Source: an uncultured Bacillota bacterium
Lineage (GTDB): Bacteria; Bacillota_I; Bacilli_A; RFN20; CAG-288
NCBI GenBank assembly: GCA_949300365.1
Contig: CASGEC010000004.1
Coordinates: 156,280-220,279 of the forward strand
DNA: 64,000 bases
Reading direction: 5' to 3'
The notes beneath the pieces are model-generated. The model was not told where the DNA came from, did no database searches, and saw only the letters and a list, made by a program, of their open reading frames with translations. Within the stretch, counting starts at the first letter, position 1. Each line of letters begins with the position of its first letter. Below are positions 41,828 to 49,930 of this stretch, in pieces. The position numbers and the translations under genes are program-made.

Positions 41828-42966
41828 TTGACGCCCTCCTGTGCCAGAGGCGGATTGTCCTCGGCGATATCGTCGACAAGCTCCTCGAGGATGTCTTCCA
41901 TGGCGATGATTCCGACGGGCCTGCCGTTCTTCGTCACGATGCCCAGATGGACATGTTCCCTGTTGAGCTTCTCGAAGGCATCATCGATCGGCTCTTCCCC
42001 ATCGATGAAGATCGGATCCTCGAGGATGGAGCGGATATTGAGATGCTTGTCCTGGCTGTATTCTTCGAAATACGTCCGGACGACAAGCGTGCCGACGATA
42101 TTGTCCCTTTTGCCGTCATAGACGGGGAAGCGGGAATAGTTGCAGTCGACGATGATGTTGTTGACCTTTTCGGCCGTCAGGCCATCCAGGTCGATGGCGA
42201 CGACCTTGTCCATCGGGATGAAGATGTCCTTGGCCTTCAGGGAGTCGAAAGTCAGGACGTTGTCCAGGATTTCCGTCTCGTCCTTCTCAAAGAGCTTCTC
42301 CGCCTCCTCTTCCTCGTCCTCGGGGTGTTCTTCCTCGTTGACGGCAACGCTCACGGACTGCAGGAGCTCTTCCTTGGAAAGAAGGGACTGATCCTTGACC
42401 TTGAAAATCTTGTGGGCCAAGGCCAAGACGCCCTTGAAAAGGAAGACAACGGGAAAGAGAAGGATTTCCGTGATGAGGACTGGATAGGCAAGGAAGATGG
42501 CCATGCGGTTTGGCATCGTCTTGGAGAGGATCTTCGGGGCGGTATCGGAGATGACATAGACAAGGAAGGCCATGACGAGGGTCGAGAGGATGGATTCCAA
42601 GCCTTCCGAAAGGCCATAGATGTTGCAGATGTTGTAGAAGAGCATGGCAGAAAGATAGGACATCAAGGTCTGGATGATGTTGTTTCCGACAAGGACGGCA
42701 ACGAGGGTGTTGTCGAAGTTCTCCACATGGTGGGTGATGACCTTTGCGGTCCGGTTTCCCTTGTTTGCCAGGGACTGGAAATGGTACTTGTTGCAGTTGG
42801 TATAGGCGTTCTCGCTGGCGGAGAAAAGACCGCTGACAAGGAGCATGATGGCAATCAAAAGCCAGCATAGCCACATGGGCATGCCCCAAACGGTAATGGA
42901 AGTGGAAGGATCGGAAACGGCTTCGGCGAGACTATTCAGCAATATATGACACGAGTCTGGGTCCAC
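41824..42966 (-). CDS. CNNM-type transporter with CBS domains (first of pair)
   Basis: A 380-residue CNNM/DUF21 protein with membrane domain (about 30-220), a charged insertion (EEHPEDEEEEAEKLFEKDE near 222) and a CBS pair containing VPVYDGKRDNIVG-type and VTKNGRPVGIIAMEDILEELV segments. Unlike its neighbour it lacks the C-terminal CorC domain. The first codon appears to be GTG with the nearest GGAG 15 nt away, so the exact start is unsure. Confidence 0.87.
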   Translation of the reverse strand: MDPDSCHILLNSLAEAVSDPSTSITVWGMPMWLCWLLIAIMLLVSGLFSASENAYTNCNKYHFQSLANKGNRTAKVITHHVENFDNTLVAVLVGNNIIQTLMSYLSAMLFYNICNIYGLSEGLESILSTLVMAFLVYVISDTAPKILSKTMPNRMAIFLAYPVLITEILLFPVVFLFKGVLALAHKIFKVKDQSLLSKEELLQSVSVAVNEEEHPEDEEEEAEKLFEKDETEILDNVLTFDSLKAKDIFIPMDKVVAIDLDGLTAEKVNNIIVDCNYSRFPVYDGKRDNIVGTLVVRTYFEEYSQDKHLNIRSILEDPIFIDGEEPIDDAFEKLNREHVHLGIVTKNGRPVGIIAMEDILEELVDDIAEDNPPLAQEGVK

Positions 42967-43085
42967 TTTGGATTCTGGTTACTCCTGTTCAAAAACATAG
43001 ATAATGATAGCAAATCCCGCCAGTGAATGGAAGTGGGGGCCTAGGGCAAGGCATTTTAAGGAAGAAGATAAGGAAAACGGAAAAG

Positions 43086-43114
43086 AAAAATCCGGCACCC
43101 TTACGAGTGCCGGA
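43086..43114 (-). terminator. Terminator of tRNA-Pro
   Basis: TCCGGCAC/GTGCCGGA stem followed by ATTTTTC on the minus strand. Confidence 0.85.
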
Positions 43115-43126
43115 AGAAGTTCAAGC

Positions 43127-43203
43127 TGGTTGAAGCGATGGGATTTGAACCCATGACCTCTTGGTCCCGAACCAAGCGTGCTACCAAGCTGCACCACGCC
43201 TCA
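43127..43203 (-). tRNA. tRNA-Pro (CGG)
   Basis: A 77-nt tRNA with acceptor TGAGGCG/CGCTTCA (one G-U pair), encoded CCA, anticodon stem CTTGG/CCAAG and loop TTCGGGA (anticodon CGG), T-loop GGTTCAAATCC. Confidence 0.95.
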
Positions 43204-43259
43204 ATTTAGCTTAGTAATTCTACTCCATGGCGCAGAGCATTTCAAGGATTTTCGGCAAG

Positions 43260-43289
43260 AAAAAGGGCCATCCCGGAATGGAATGGCCC
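43260..43289 (-). terminator. Terminator of the 954-residue protein gene
   Basis: GGGCCAT/ATGGCCC with five T residues, just after the stop at 43306. Confidence 0.88.
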
Positions 43290-43305
43290 GATAGGCAACA
43301 GAGAA

Positions 43306-46170
43306 CTACTCGGCGTCCTTCTTCTCTTCCTCGGCCTTTTCCTTGGCCTTTCTGGCCTTGACGAGGTCGCGGATGGAAGTGATCTTGGTCGGCGTGGCTT
43401 TCTGGCTGAGAGGACGGGTCGGCTTGACGAGTTTGCCCTGGCTGACGTTGAAGTAGCCGGACTTCTTGTTCTCCTCGTCGATCTTCTTCTGCTTCCAGCT
43501 GTCGTTTGCGGTTTGGTTGGCGAAGACAGGATTGACAACAGGCTGGACCTTCGTAACACCCTTGAGGAATGCTTCCTCCGGCGTCAGCTCGCCTTCGTAG
43601 GTCTTGATCTTGTACTGCTTGAGGTCGAACTTGACCTTGGTCGGGGCGACAAGCTGGATGTCTCTCTTTCTTTCGCGGATCTGATGGAGCGGTCCGGAGA
43701 TGGCGGAGATTTCCTTCTTTTCTTCGGCCTGTTCGCTAGCGGCTTCGTGCTCAAGCGGATCGACAAGACGGAAGGATCTCTTGGGCTCGACAGGCTTGAT
43801 CTCGAAAGGTGTCTCTTCGACAGGAGCCTCCGGAACCTCCTGAGTCTTTTCGACCGGCTTTTCTTCCGGTTTGCTCTCTTCCTTGGCAGGGACTTCGACG
43901 ACCTTGACGATCGTCTTCACCTCTTCTTCGGGAGCGACGAATTCCTTCTCCTCGAATCCAGGGATGGTCCATCCGCTGGTGAGGGTCGTTTCCTTCTTGG
44001 CTTCGAGGCTGTTCTTGCAGAGCGTGACTCGCTCTTCATAGCGGGAAGGACCGGTCTCGACTTCATTATCGGGATTGTCCTTCTCCTGCGGCCTTAGGCC
44101 ATCCTCCGGGATGTGGTTGATGGCGGTAACGGCAGGGGTGCACTCTTCAACCGTCTCTTCCTTTTCTTCTTCAGCCTCTTCGGCCTTCTCTTCGACTTCT
44201 TCGGCAGTTTCTTCGGCAGGAACTTCCTCGGAAGCTTCTTCTTTCTCTTCGACCGTCTCGGCTTCCTCTTCTACCGGCTCGGGTTCGGGTTCTTCCTTAT
44301 CGGGGAAGACGGTCGCGGTGATGGGGGCGGTGGATTCCGGCTCGGGTTCGGGTTCCGGCTGAGGCTCGGGCTCCGGTTCTTTTGTCTCTTCGACAGCTTC
44401 GGGGGCCGTTTCCTCGACCTTTTCCTCCACGACAGGAGCGGGTTCTTTGGTCTCTTCTTCAGGAACTTCCGGCGTCTTCTCTTCGACTGTCGGCTCTTCG
44501 ACAGCTTCCGGAGCGGCGGCTTCCGTCACATCGGACTTCTCGACTTCCTTTTCCTCTTCCCATGGAGCGGCGATGTTGTCATCCAGTCCGGGGAGATAGT
44601 CGACGGGGACGTTGTCGGGAGAGAGGGTATCGGCCTTCTTGGCGGCCTCGGCAATCTCGGCGGATTCGGAAGGAAGGCTTTCGATGGGTTCCTTCTCGAA
44701 GGGCTCGAGGTTGGAGAGGACGGCTTCGATGTTCGTGTTGCGGATGGCAGGGAGGGTGAGCGTGTCGTTAGGAAGGATGGGCTCAAGGGCATTGAGGATC
44801 TTCACCTCGCGATAGGTCGGCTGGATCCAGACCCTTTCAGGTTCCTTCTTCTCTTCGACGACCGGCTTCGGTTCCTTCTTCTCTTCAACGGGGGTTTCCG
44901 GAAGCGGAGACTTCGGGACGCTCTTGACGACAGCGACCGGCTTGGTTTCGGGAACGAGCTCCGGCTCAGGAACGGGCATGGTCTTGATGAGGATGGTCTT
45001 GGGTTCGGGTTCCGGCGTTACGATTTCGGGGATGGGCTCGACCGGTGTCTCAAGCGGCTTCTCCTCGACCGGCTTTTCCTCGACGGCAGGCTCTTCCTTG
45101 ACCGGTTCGGGGGCCGGCTTTGTTTCGACGGCGGGCCTATCGGCGGCAGGGACGAGGACCTTTTCGGGTTCCTTCTTCGGCTCGGGCTTGTTGTCTTCGG
45201 TGCTGACCGTCACAAGTTCCGGCTTAGGAGAAGGAAGGGTATCGTTGGGGGTAGCGCGTTCGGCGGAAGGGACATAGGAGACAGGAACGACCTTTCTCTG
45301 GGGCTCGCTGGGAGCGATGCTCTTGGGGAGGACAGGCTTCTGACCGGGTTCGACGACGATGATATGCTCGGCGGAAGGAATCGGGGCGAGCTTGATGGCA
45401 CCATAGCCAGCAGGGACCCTTCTTCCAAGGGGATCGAGCTGACGATAGGGCTCGGGCTGCCTTTCGAGCTGATTGACCTTCACGCCATAGTAGTTGTTCT
45501 TTCCGACAAGACCGACGATGTTGAGGATGAAGGAGACGACGACGACACCCAAGGCGAGGTAACCCATGGCGAAGAGCTTCGTCGAGATCCTAGCCGTGAA
45601 GCAGAGGACGTCCAGCTTTCCATTCGGCTGGAAGAGGGCGACCCAGGGTTCCCACAGCTTCGTGTAGATCCAGTCCGTGGGCTTCTGGAAGCGGGCATTC
45701 TCATGAAGGGAGACGACGAGGATGAAGGCGATGAGGCCGAGGATGAGAAGGATGGAGATGACCTGGAGAACAATGCGCCATCCCTTGCCCTTCTTGTTGA
45801 CGATGCGGTTGTGGCCCATGACGGCGAAGGGGAAGTAGAGGAAGAGGAGGAAGGCCATCATGATTTCATAGAAGACGGAGAGATAAATCATGGCCGACTG
45901 CACGGCTCCGAAGTCTTGGATCACGATATAGCGATCGTAAGGGTTGCAGAGATACCTTGTGACATACTCGACGAGACGGTCAAGGATCGGAGCGCCGCGG
46001 AAAGTCACTCCCGCCAAGGCTTCCTGAACCATCTTGCTGACCGGCGTGACGAAACTGGCAACAACGGCTGCCAGTCCGATGAGATTGAGCAGGAATAGGA
46101 TGATGACGAAAATCACCCCGATTCCAAGCGGCTTCTTACGACTGGCTCGTCTGGTTTCTGGTCGTGTCAT
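43306..46170 (-). CDS. Large membrane protein with long Pro/Glu-rich cytoplasmic region
   Basis: A 954-residue protein of no family I know. The start (MTRPETRR) is set by GGAGG seven nt upstream. Residues about 15-245 hold four membrane helices; the next 550 are low-complexity, dominated by Pro, Glu, Val and Lys (repeats such as EEKPVEEKP, EPEPEPQPE), which should be extended and disordered; the last about 130 residues (RSFRLVDPLEHEA... KFDLKQYKIKTYEG...) look folded and basic, ending in a charged helix. The layout resembles membrane-anchored linkers that hold a terminal domain away from the membrane, as in some division or cytadherence proteins; function is not inferred. Confidence 0.85.
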   Translation of the reverse strand: MTRPETRRASRKKPLGIGVIFVIILFLLNLIGLAAVVASFVTPVSKMVQEALAGVTFRGAPILDRLVEYVTRYLCNPYDRYIVIQDFGAVQSAMIYLSVFYEIMMAFLLFLYFPFAVMGHNRIVNKKGKGWRIVLQVISILLILGLIAFILVVSLHENARFQKPTDWIYTKLWEPWVALFQPNGKLDVLCFTARISTKLFAMGYLALGVVVVSFILNIVGLVGKNNYYGVKVNQLERQPEPYRQLDPLGRRVPAGYGAIKLAPIPSAEHIIVVEPGQKPVLPKSIAPSEPQRKVVPVSYVPSAERATPNDTLPSPKPELVTVSTEDNKPEPKKEPEKVLVPAADRPAVETKPAPEPVKEEPAVEEKPVEEKPLETPVEPIPEIVTPEPEPKTILIKTMPVPEPELVPETKPVAVVKSVPKSPLPETPVEEKKEPKPVVEEKKEPERVWIQPTYREVKILNALEPILPNDTLTLPAIRNTNIEAVLSNLEPFEKEPIESLPSESAEIAEAAKKADTLSPDNVPVDYLPGLDDNIAAPWEEEKEVEKSDVTEAAAPEAVEEPTVEEKTPEVPEEETKEPAPVVEEKVEETAPEAVEETKEPEPEPQPEPEPEPESTAPITATVFPDKEEPEPEPVEEEAETVEEKEEASEEVPAEETAEEVEEKAEEAEEEKEETVEECTPAVTAINHIPEDGLRPQEKDNPDNEVETGPSRYEERVTLCKNSLEAKKETTLTSGWTIPGFEEKEFVAPEEEVKTIVKVVEVPAKEESKPEEKPVEKTQEVPEAPVEETPFEIKPVEPKRSFRLVDPLEHEAASEQAEEKKEISAISGPLHQIRERKRDIQLVAPTKVKFDLKQYKIKTYEGELTPEEAFLKGVTKVQPVVNPVFANQTANDSWKQKKIDEENKKSGYFNVSQGKLVKPTRPLSQKATPTKITSIRDLVKARKAKEKAEEEKKDAE

Positions 46171-46609
46171 GATTAGCCTCCATTTCTGATTCCGGAAAAC
46201 GGTCAGATTCCTAATAATCAAAAACAATATATCACCATAAATCAAAGCGATACAAGAAAATTTAATATAAATCTAGATATTTTCCCCATGGATTTTCAAG
46301 AAACAACTTTGCATTAAGCCATAGAGGGCAGAAATTGATACCGAAAAAGGAAAAACCCACCGGTTATTGACTAATCCAGTGGGTTTTGCCTGTGTGCTAT
46401 TCAATGGGATTGAATTGACATTCCTTCTGGAATAAATGTACCTCTTTTGCAATATAAAATCAACAAAAAGCGAAAGATTTAAAATGGTGCATAATTTGAT
46501 AATGAAAAGTTGGAACTACGTAAATTTGGCCTTTTCATCCATTATGCCTCGCTTAATCTAACATTTGGCCGGCCTTTAATGATAGAATTCTTATCTATGG
46601 AGGTAAGAC
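46171..46609. other. AT-rich intergenic region
   Basis: About 440 bases, clearly AT-richer than flanking genes. It holds the divergent start regions of the 954-residue protein and the HAD gene, and one hairpin at 46351-46387. I see no gene, tRNA or riboswitch in it. Confidence 0.5.
46351..46387 (+). terminator. Isolated hairpin, terminator-like
   Basis: AAACCCAC (46353-46360) pairs with GTGGGTTT; A-runs on one side and TTTT on the other mean it could stop transcription in either direction. No gene directly feeds it on the plus strand. Confidence 0.4.
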
Positions 46610-47353
46610 ATGGGCATGGCTAAGCAGAGAGGCGTTCTCTTCGATTGCTGGGATACGGTCATTTCCTTTCGCGAAAAAATCCCAACCTGGAACACCGAAC
46701 CTTTGAAGAAGCACTGCCGCAATAGGAAGCAGGTGGACTTTTCCGCAATCGAAGCCTTTGCGGATTCTTTCCTTGGAAAGTACCTTGCCCATTCGGGCCT
46801 CTACGAGATCACGGCGGAGCAGTTCTTGAACCTTCTTATTGAGCGTTTCCACCTGGAGCTGGATTGCTCCGTTCCCGAATGCGTCCACGAGATTCTTTTC
46901 TTTCTCCTACCCGAACCGATGCCCGGGATCGAAAGCTTCCTTTCCGCTCTGGATGCCGACCATATTTCCTACGCCATCCTTTCCAATACGATCTATGGCG
47001 AGAAGGAGACTTTCGATATCGTCAAGACACTCCTTCCCAAGGCCAACTTCCGTTTCCTCATCGGCTCTTCCACTTTCGGCATCAAGAAACCCTACGAGCT
47101 TTTCTTCGAAACGGGAATGAATCGGCTTAAGACAAGGCCGGAGGATACCATCTATATCGGGGATTCCTTCTTTGCCGATGTCTGGGGTGCCAATAGGGCC
47201 AGGATGAACAATGTCGTCTGGCTCAATTCCCGGAGAAAGGACAAGGAAAGGTTCCGCTCTGAAATCGATGCCTTCGACAGCCTTTGCTATCTGGAATGCC
47301 GCGACTATGCCGATGTCCTGAATCACTATCATAAGGGGGACCTGTTTCTATGA
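46610..47353 (+). CDS. HAD-superfamily hydrolase
   Basis: A 247-residue HAD protein. Motif I is VLFDCWDTV (nucleophile Asp near residue 12), motif II AILSNT (about 122), motif III lysine in GIKKPYELFF (about 162) and motif IV IYIGDSFFADVWGA (about 183). The cap is helical. Pattern resembles group-I HADs such as YjjG-type nucleotidases; substrate unknown. It overlaps the thioesterase gene by four bases. Confidence 0.87.
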   Translation: MGMAKQRGVLFDCWDTVISFREKIPTWNTEPLKKHCRNRKQVDFSAIEAFADSFLGKYLAHSGLYEITAEQFLNLLIERFHLELDCSVPECVHEILFFLLPEPMPGIESFLSALDADHISYAILSNTIYGEKETFDIVKTLLPKANFRFLIGSSTFGIKKPYELFFETGMNRLKTRPEDTIYIGDSFFADVWGANRARMNNVVWLNSRRKDKERFRSEIDAFDSLCYLECRDYADVLNHYHKGDLFL

Positions 47354-48069
47354 ACGATATTCTCAAGCACACCGCTTCCTTTCTTCCTCAGCGCCTGGAT
47401 GAATGGAACAATCCGGATATCCATGGCATCTTCCTTTCTTTCCAGGAAGGGGCTGTCGCCCATGCCGAGGAACTGGGAATCGGAAAAGCCTTCTATTTCC
47501 CTAACGACCTTCTTTTCGTCCTCTGCCGGATGAAGCTTGTCCTCCTGCGGGATTTTGATTATGCAAGGAAGTATACCTTGACGACCTATGCCCTTCCTCC
47601 CGAAAGGATCCAATTCTATCGCGATGCCTCTATCGAGGACGAAAGCGGCTTGCGCTATGCCGCAATCCGCTCGCTTTGGGTCCTCATTTCCGGAGCAAAC
47701 CGTCGCATAGTCACGACCGATAGCCTCTGTCGGCAGCTTGCTCCGCTAAGCGATGGCCTTAAAACACTTCCTTCTGTCATGGAAGGTCATCTTTCCGCCT
47801 TGGAAGAAGTATCGGAAATCCTTCCCTGTGGGGAACATGTCGTCGTTCCCAAAGACATCGACGGCAACGGGCACATGAACAACACGGTCTATATCCGCCT
47901 TGCCCAGGAGGTCGGTTTCCCCGGAAAGGTGAAGAGCTTTGAGATCGACTTCGAGAAGGAATGTCTCTTGGGAGAGAAGCTTACTATATATAAAGGAAAA
48001 GACGGGTATGTCTGCGGCATGAAGGACGGAAGGCTTTCCTTCAAGTCCAAGACAAAGTTTGGGTTGTGA
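47350..48069 (+). CDS. Acyl-ACP thioesterase-like protein
   Basis: A 239-residue double-hotdog protein of the FatA/acyl-ACP thioesterase family, which releases fatty acids from ACP. The second hotdog contains the family signature DIDGNGHMNNTVYIRLAQE (Asn-His near residue 175). The first hotdog lies at about residues 1-130. It is translationally coupled to the HAD gene. Free fatty acid released could be reactivated by the FakA kinase, but a link is inference. Confidence 0.8.
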   Translation: MNDILKHTASFLPQRLDEWNNPDIHGIFLSFQEGAVAHAEELGIGKAFYFPNDLLFVLCRMKLVLLRDFDYARKYTLTTYALPPERIQFYRDASIEDESGLRYAAIRSLWVLISGANRRIVTTDSLCRQLAPLSDGLKTLPSVMEGHLSALEEVSEILPCGEHVVVPKDIDGNGHMNNTVYIRLAQEVGFPGKVKSFEIDFEKECLLGEKLTIYKGKDGYVCGMKDGRLSFKSKTKFGL

Positions 48070-48095
48070 TTTTCCCTCTTTCCACCCAATAAAGG

Positions 48096-49274
48096 GTGAT
48101 GGAAGAGTTTGTCTGTCCGCGCTGCGGGAACAAGGATCCCCGCCTTATCGCCTATCGGAATGGAAAGCCCTATTGCCGGGCCTGCCTTTCCTTTGCCGGA
48201 AGGGATGCGGATTTCGGATATCATACAAAGCACGGGATCCGTTTGGAACTCAGCTATACACTGAGTCCAAAGCAAAACCTCTGCGCCAAAAAGGCATTGG
48301 AAGGCATAAAGGGCGGAAAGAACGTCCTCATCCATGCCGTCACGGGAGCAGGAAAGACGGAACTTGTCTATCCATCCATGGCCTATATCCTCGAAAAAGA
48401 AGGACATGTCGGCTTTGCTACGCCACGAAAGGATGTTGTCATCGACTTGCTCCCCAGGATTCAGGAGGCCTTTCCGAAGGCGGACTGCGTGGCCGTCTAT
48501 GGCGGCCATACCCAGAAGCTGGAGGGGGATATCATCATCTTAACGTCCCATCAGTTTTACCGCTATCCGGACTACTTCGACCTTCTTGTCTTCGATGAGA
48601 TCGATGCCTTTCCCTACCGTGGTGACAGGATGCTGAAGCACTTCTTCAAAAGGAGCGTCCGGGGAAACTATATCCTCCTTTCGGCAACGCCCTCCCTTTC
48701 GGACATCGAGGAAATCCATGCCGCCAATGGCATTGTCATCGAATTGTTTGAGCGATACCACGGCGGTCTTCTTCCTGTCCCGGAGACGTGCATTGTCTAT
48801 AGCCTCTTTCTTGCCCAAAGGTGTGCCAAGCTTCTTAAAGAACTTCTTTCCCAGGATAAACCCGTCTTTGTCTTTACGCCGACGATAGCCGAAGGGGAAA
48901 GGCTCTTTCGTTTCCTCTCTCTCTTTTTCAAGGGAGGGGCCTTTGTCTCCTCCAAGGCCGAGGAGAGGAAAATCGACATCGAACGGTTCAAGAAAGGGGA
49001 AAGACGCTATCTGGTCACGACATCGATACTCGAGCGCGGCGTCACCGTCAAGGACCTTCAGGTCATTGTCTATAACAGCGCCTCGGACATTTACGATGCC
49101 AAAAGCCTGATCCAGATCGCCGGAAGGGTCGGAAGGAAGATCGATAGCCGCGGGGGAAAGGTCTATTTCCTGGCGGATGAAGTCAACAAAGCCATGGAGG
49201 AAGCAATCGATGAAATCAAAGCCTACAACAGAAGAGCCTTTGTGCCGAATCTGTCTCAAACCCATGAAGGTTAA
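48096..49274 (+). CDS. comFA: ComFA-type DNA uptake helicase
   Basis: A 392-residue ComFA: N-terminal zinc finger (CPRCGN ... CRACLSF), Walker A HAVTGAGKTE (about residue 80), DEAD-type box VFDEID, motif III LLSATPS, and C-terminal helicase motifs (TTSILERGVTV, QIAGRVGRK). ComFA is the ATPase that drives transforming DNA across the membrane. GTG (48096) or ATG (48099) may start it. The comFC gene begins inside its end. Confidence 0.9.
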   Translation: MMEEFVCPRCGNKDPRLIAYRNGKPYCRACLSFAGRDADFGYHTKHGIRLELSYTLSPKQNLCAKKALEGIKGGKNVLIHAVTGAGKTELVYPSMAYILEKEGHVGFATPRKDVVIDLLPRIQEAFPKADCVAVYGGHTQKLEGDIIILTSHQFYRYPDYFDLLVFDEIDAFPYRGDRMLKHFFKRSVRGNYILLSATPSLSDIEEIHAANGIVIELFERYHGGLLPVPETCIVYSLFLAQRCAKLLKELLSQDKPVFVFTPTIAEGERLFRFLSLFFKGGAFVSSKAEERKIDIERFKKGERRYLVTTSILERGVTVKDLQVIVYNSASDIYDAKSLIQIAGRVGRKIDSRGGKVYFLADEVNKAMEEAIDEIKAYNRRAFVPNLSQTHEG

Positions 49275-49860
49275 GCCGATTCGCCTTCTTGTGGAGCGGG
49301 AACCCCTCTTTTGCGACGACTGCCTTGCACAGATGGCATTCGACTTCAAAATCCGTCGCTTTGCCGGCGTGAACGTCCTCTTTGTCTTTTCCTATTCCGG
49401 CTTCATCAAGGACCTTCTTTTGCAGTACAAGGAGCGCCTGGATATCGCCTTGGCACCAATCTTCCTTTCCTTTGTCCGACCCCTTTTGAAGACTCTCTTT
49501 CGCAAGCATGTCTTTGTCCCTGTTCCCTCCACTAGGGAAAAGGAGGAAATGCGTGGCTTCTCGCATTTGGAAGAGATGCTCAAGGCGTGGAACATCCCCT
49601 TTGTAAACTTCCTTGAGAAAAGAGGAGGTGTGCAGAAAGAAAACGCGTTTCTTGAACGGTATTCATCGAAAATGATAAATAAAAGCGCGAAAGCCGTTTC
49701 CCTGGAAAAGAAAAGAATCGTTTTATTTGATGACGTACTGACATCCGGAGAGACCTTTCGCCAATCCCTTGCCATTCTCAAAGGGGAGAAGACCAAGGGA
49801 ATCTGGGGCCTTGTCCTTATGGACAATCACTTTGACAGGGACCTCCGCCTTAAAAGCTGA
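49210..49860 (+). CDS. comFC: ComFC-type phosphoribosyltransferase-like protein
   Basis: A 216-residue ComFC: four zinc cysteines (CRICLKPMK ... LFCDDC) in the first 45 residues and a C-terminal PRTase-like domain with VFVPVPSTREKEEMRGF (about 100) and the PRPP-type motif VLFDDVLTSGET (about 173). GGAGG nine nt before 49210 sets the start, 65 nt inside comFA. Needed for natural transformation with ComFA in known systems. Confidence 0.88.
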   Translation: MKSKPTTEEPLCRICLKPMKVKPIRLLVEREPLFCDDCLAQMAFDFKIRRFAGVNVLFVFSYSGFIKDLLLQYKERLDIALAPIFLSFVRPLLKTLFRKHVFVPVPSTREKEEMRGFSHLEEMLKAWNIPFVNFLEKRGGVQKENAFLERYSSKMINKSAKAVSLEKKRIVLFDDVLTSGETFRQSLAILKGEKTKGIWGLVLMDNHFDRDLRLKS

Positions 49861-49930
49861 AGCGCTCCCTTTCTGTTCTCTACAAAATACAATATAATAT
49901 AAAACTAGTTGGCGATTTTCCGGAGGCCAT

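Noticed and set aside
43306..46170. Long open frames on the strand opposite to the Pro/Glu-rich gene
   Set aside because: They mirror the biased codons of the true gene, have no ribosome site and low-complexity products such as Phe/Arg/Gly repeats.
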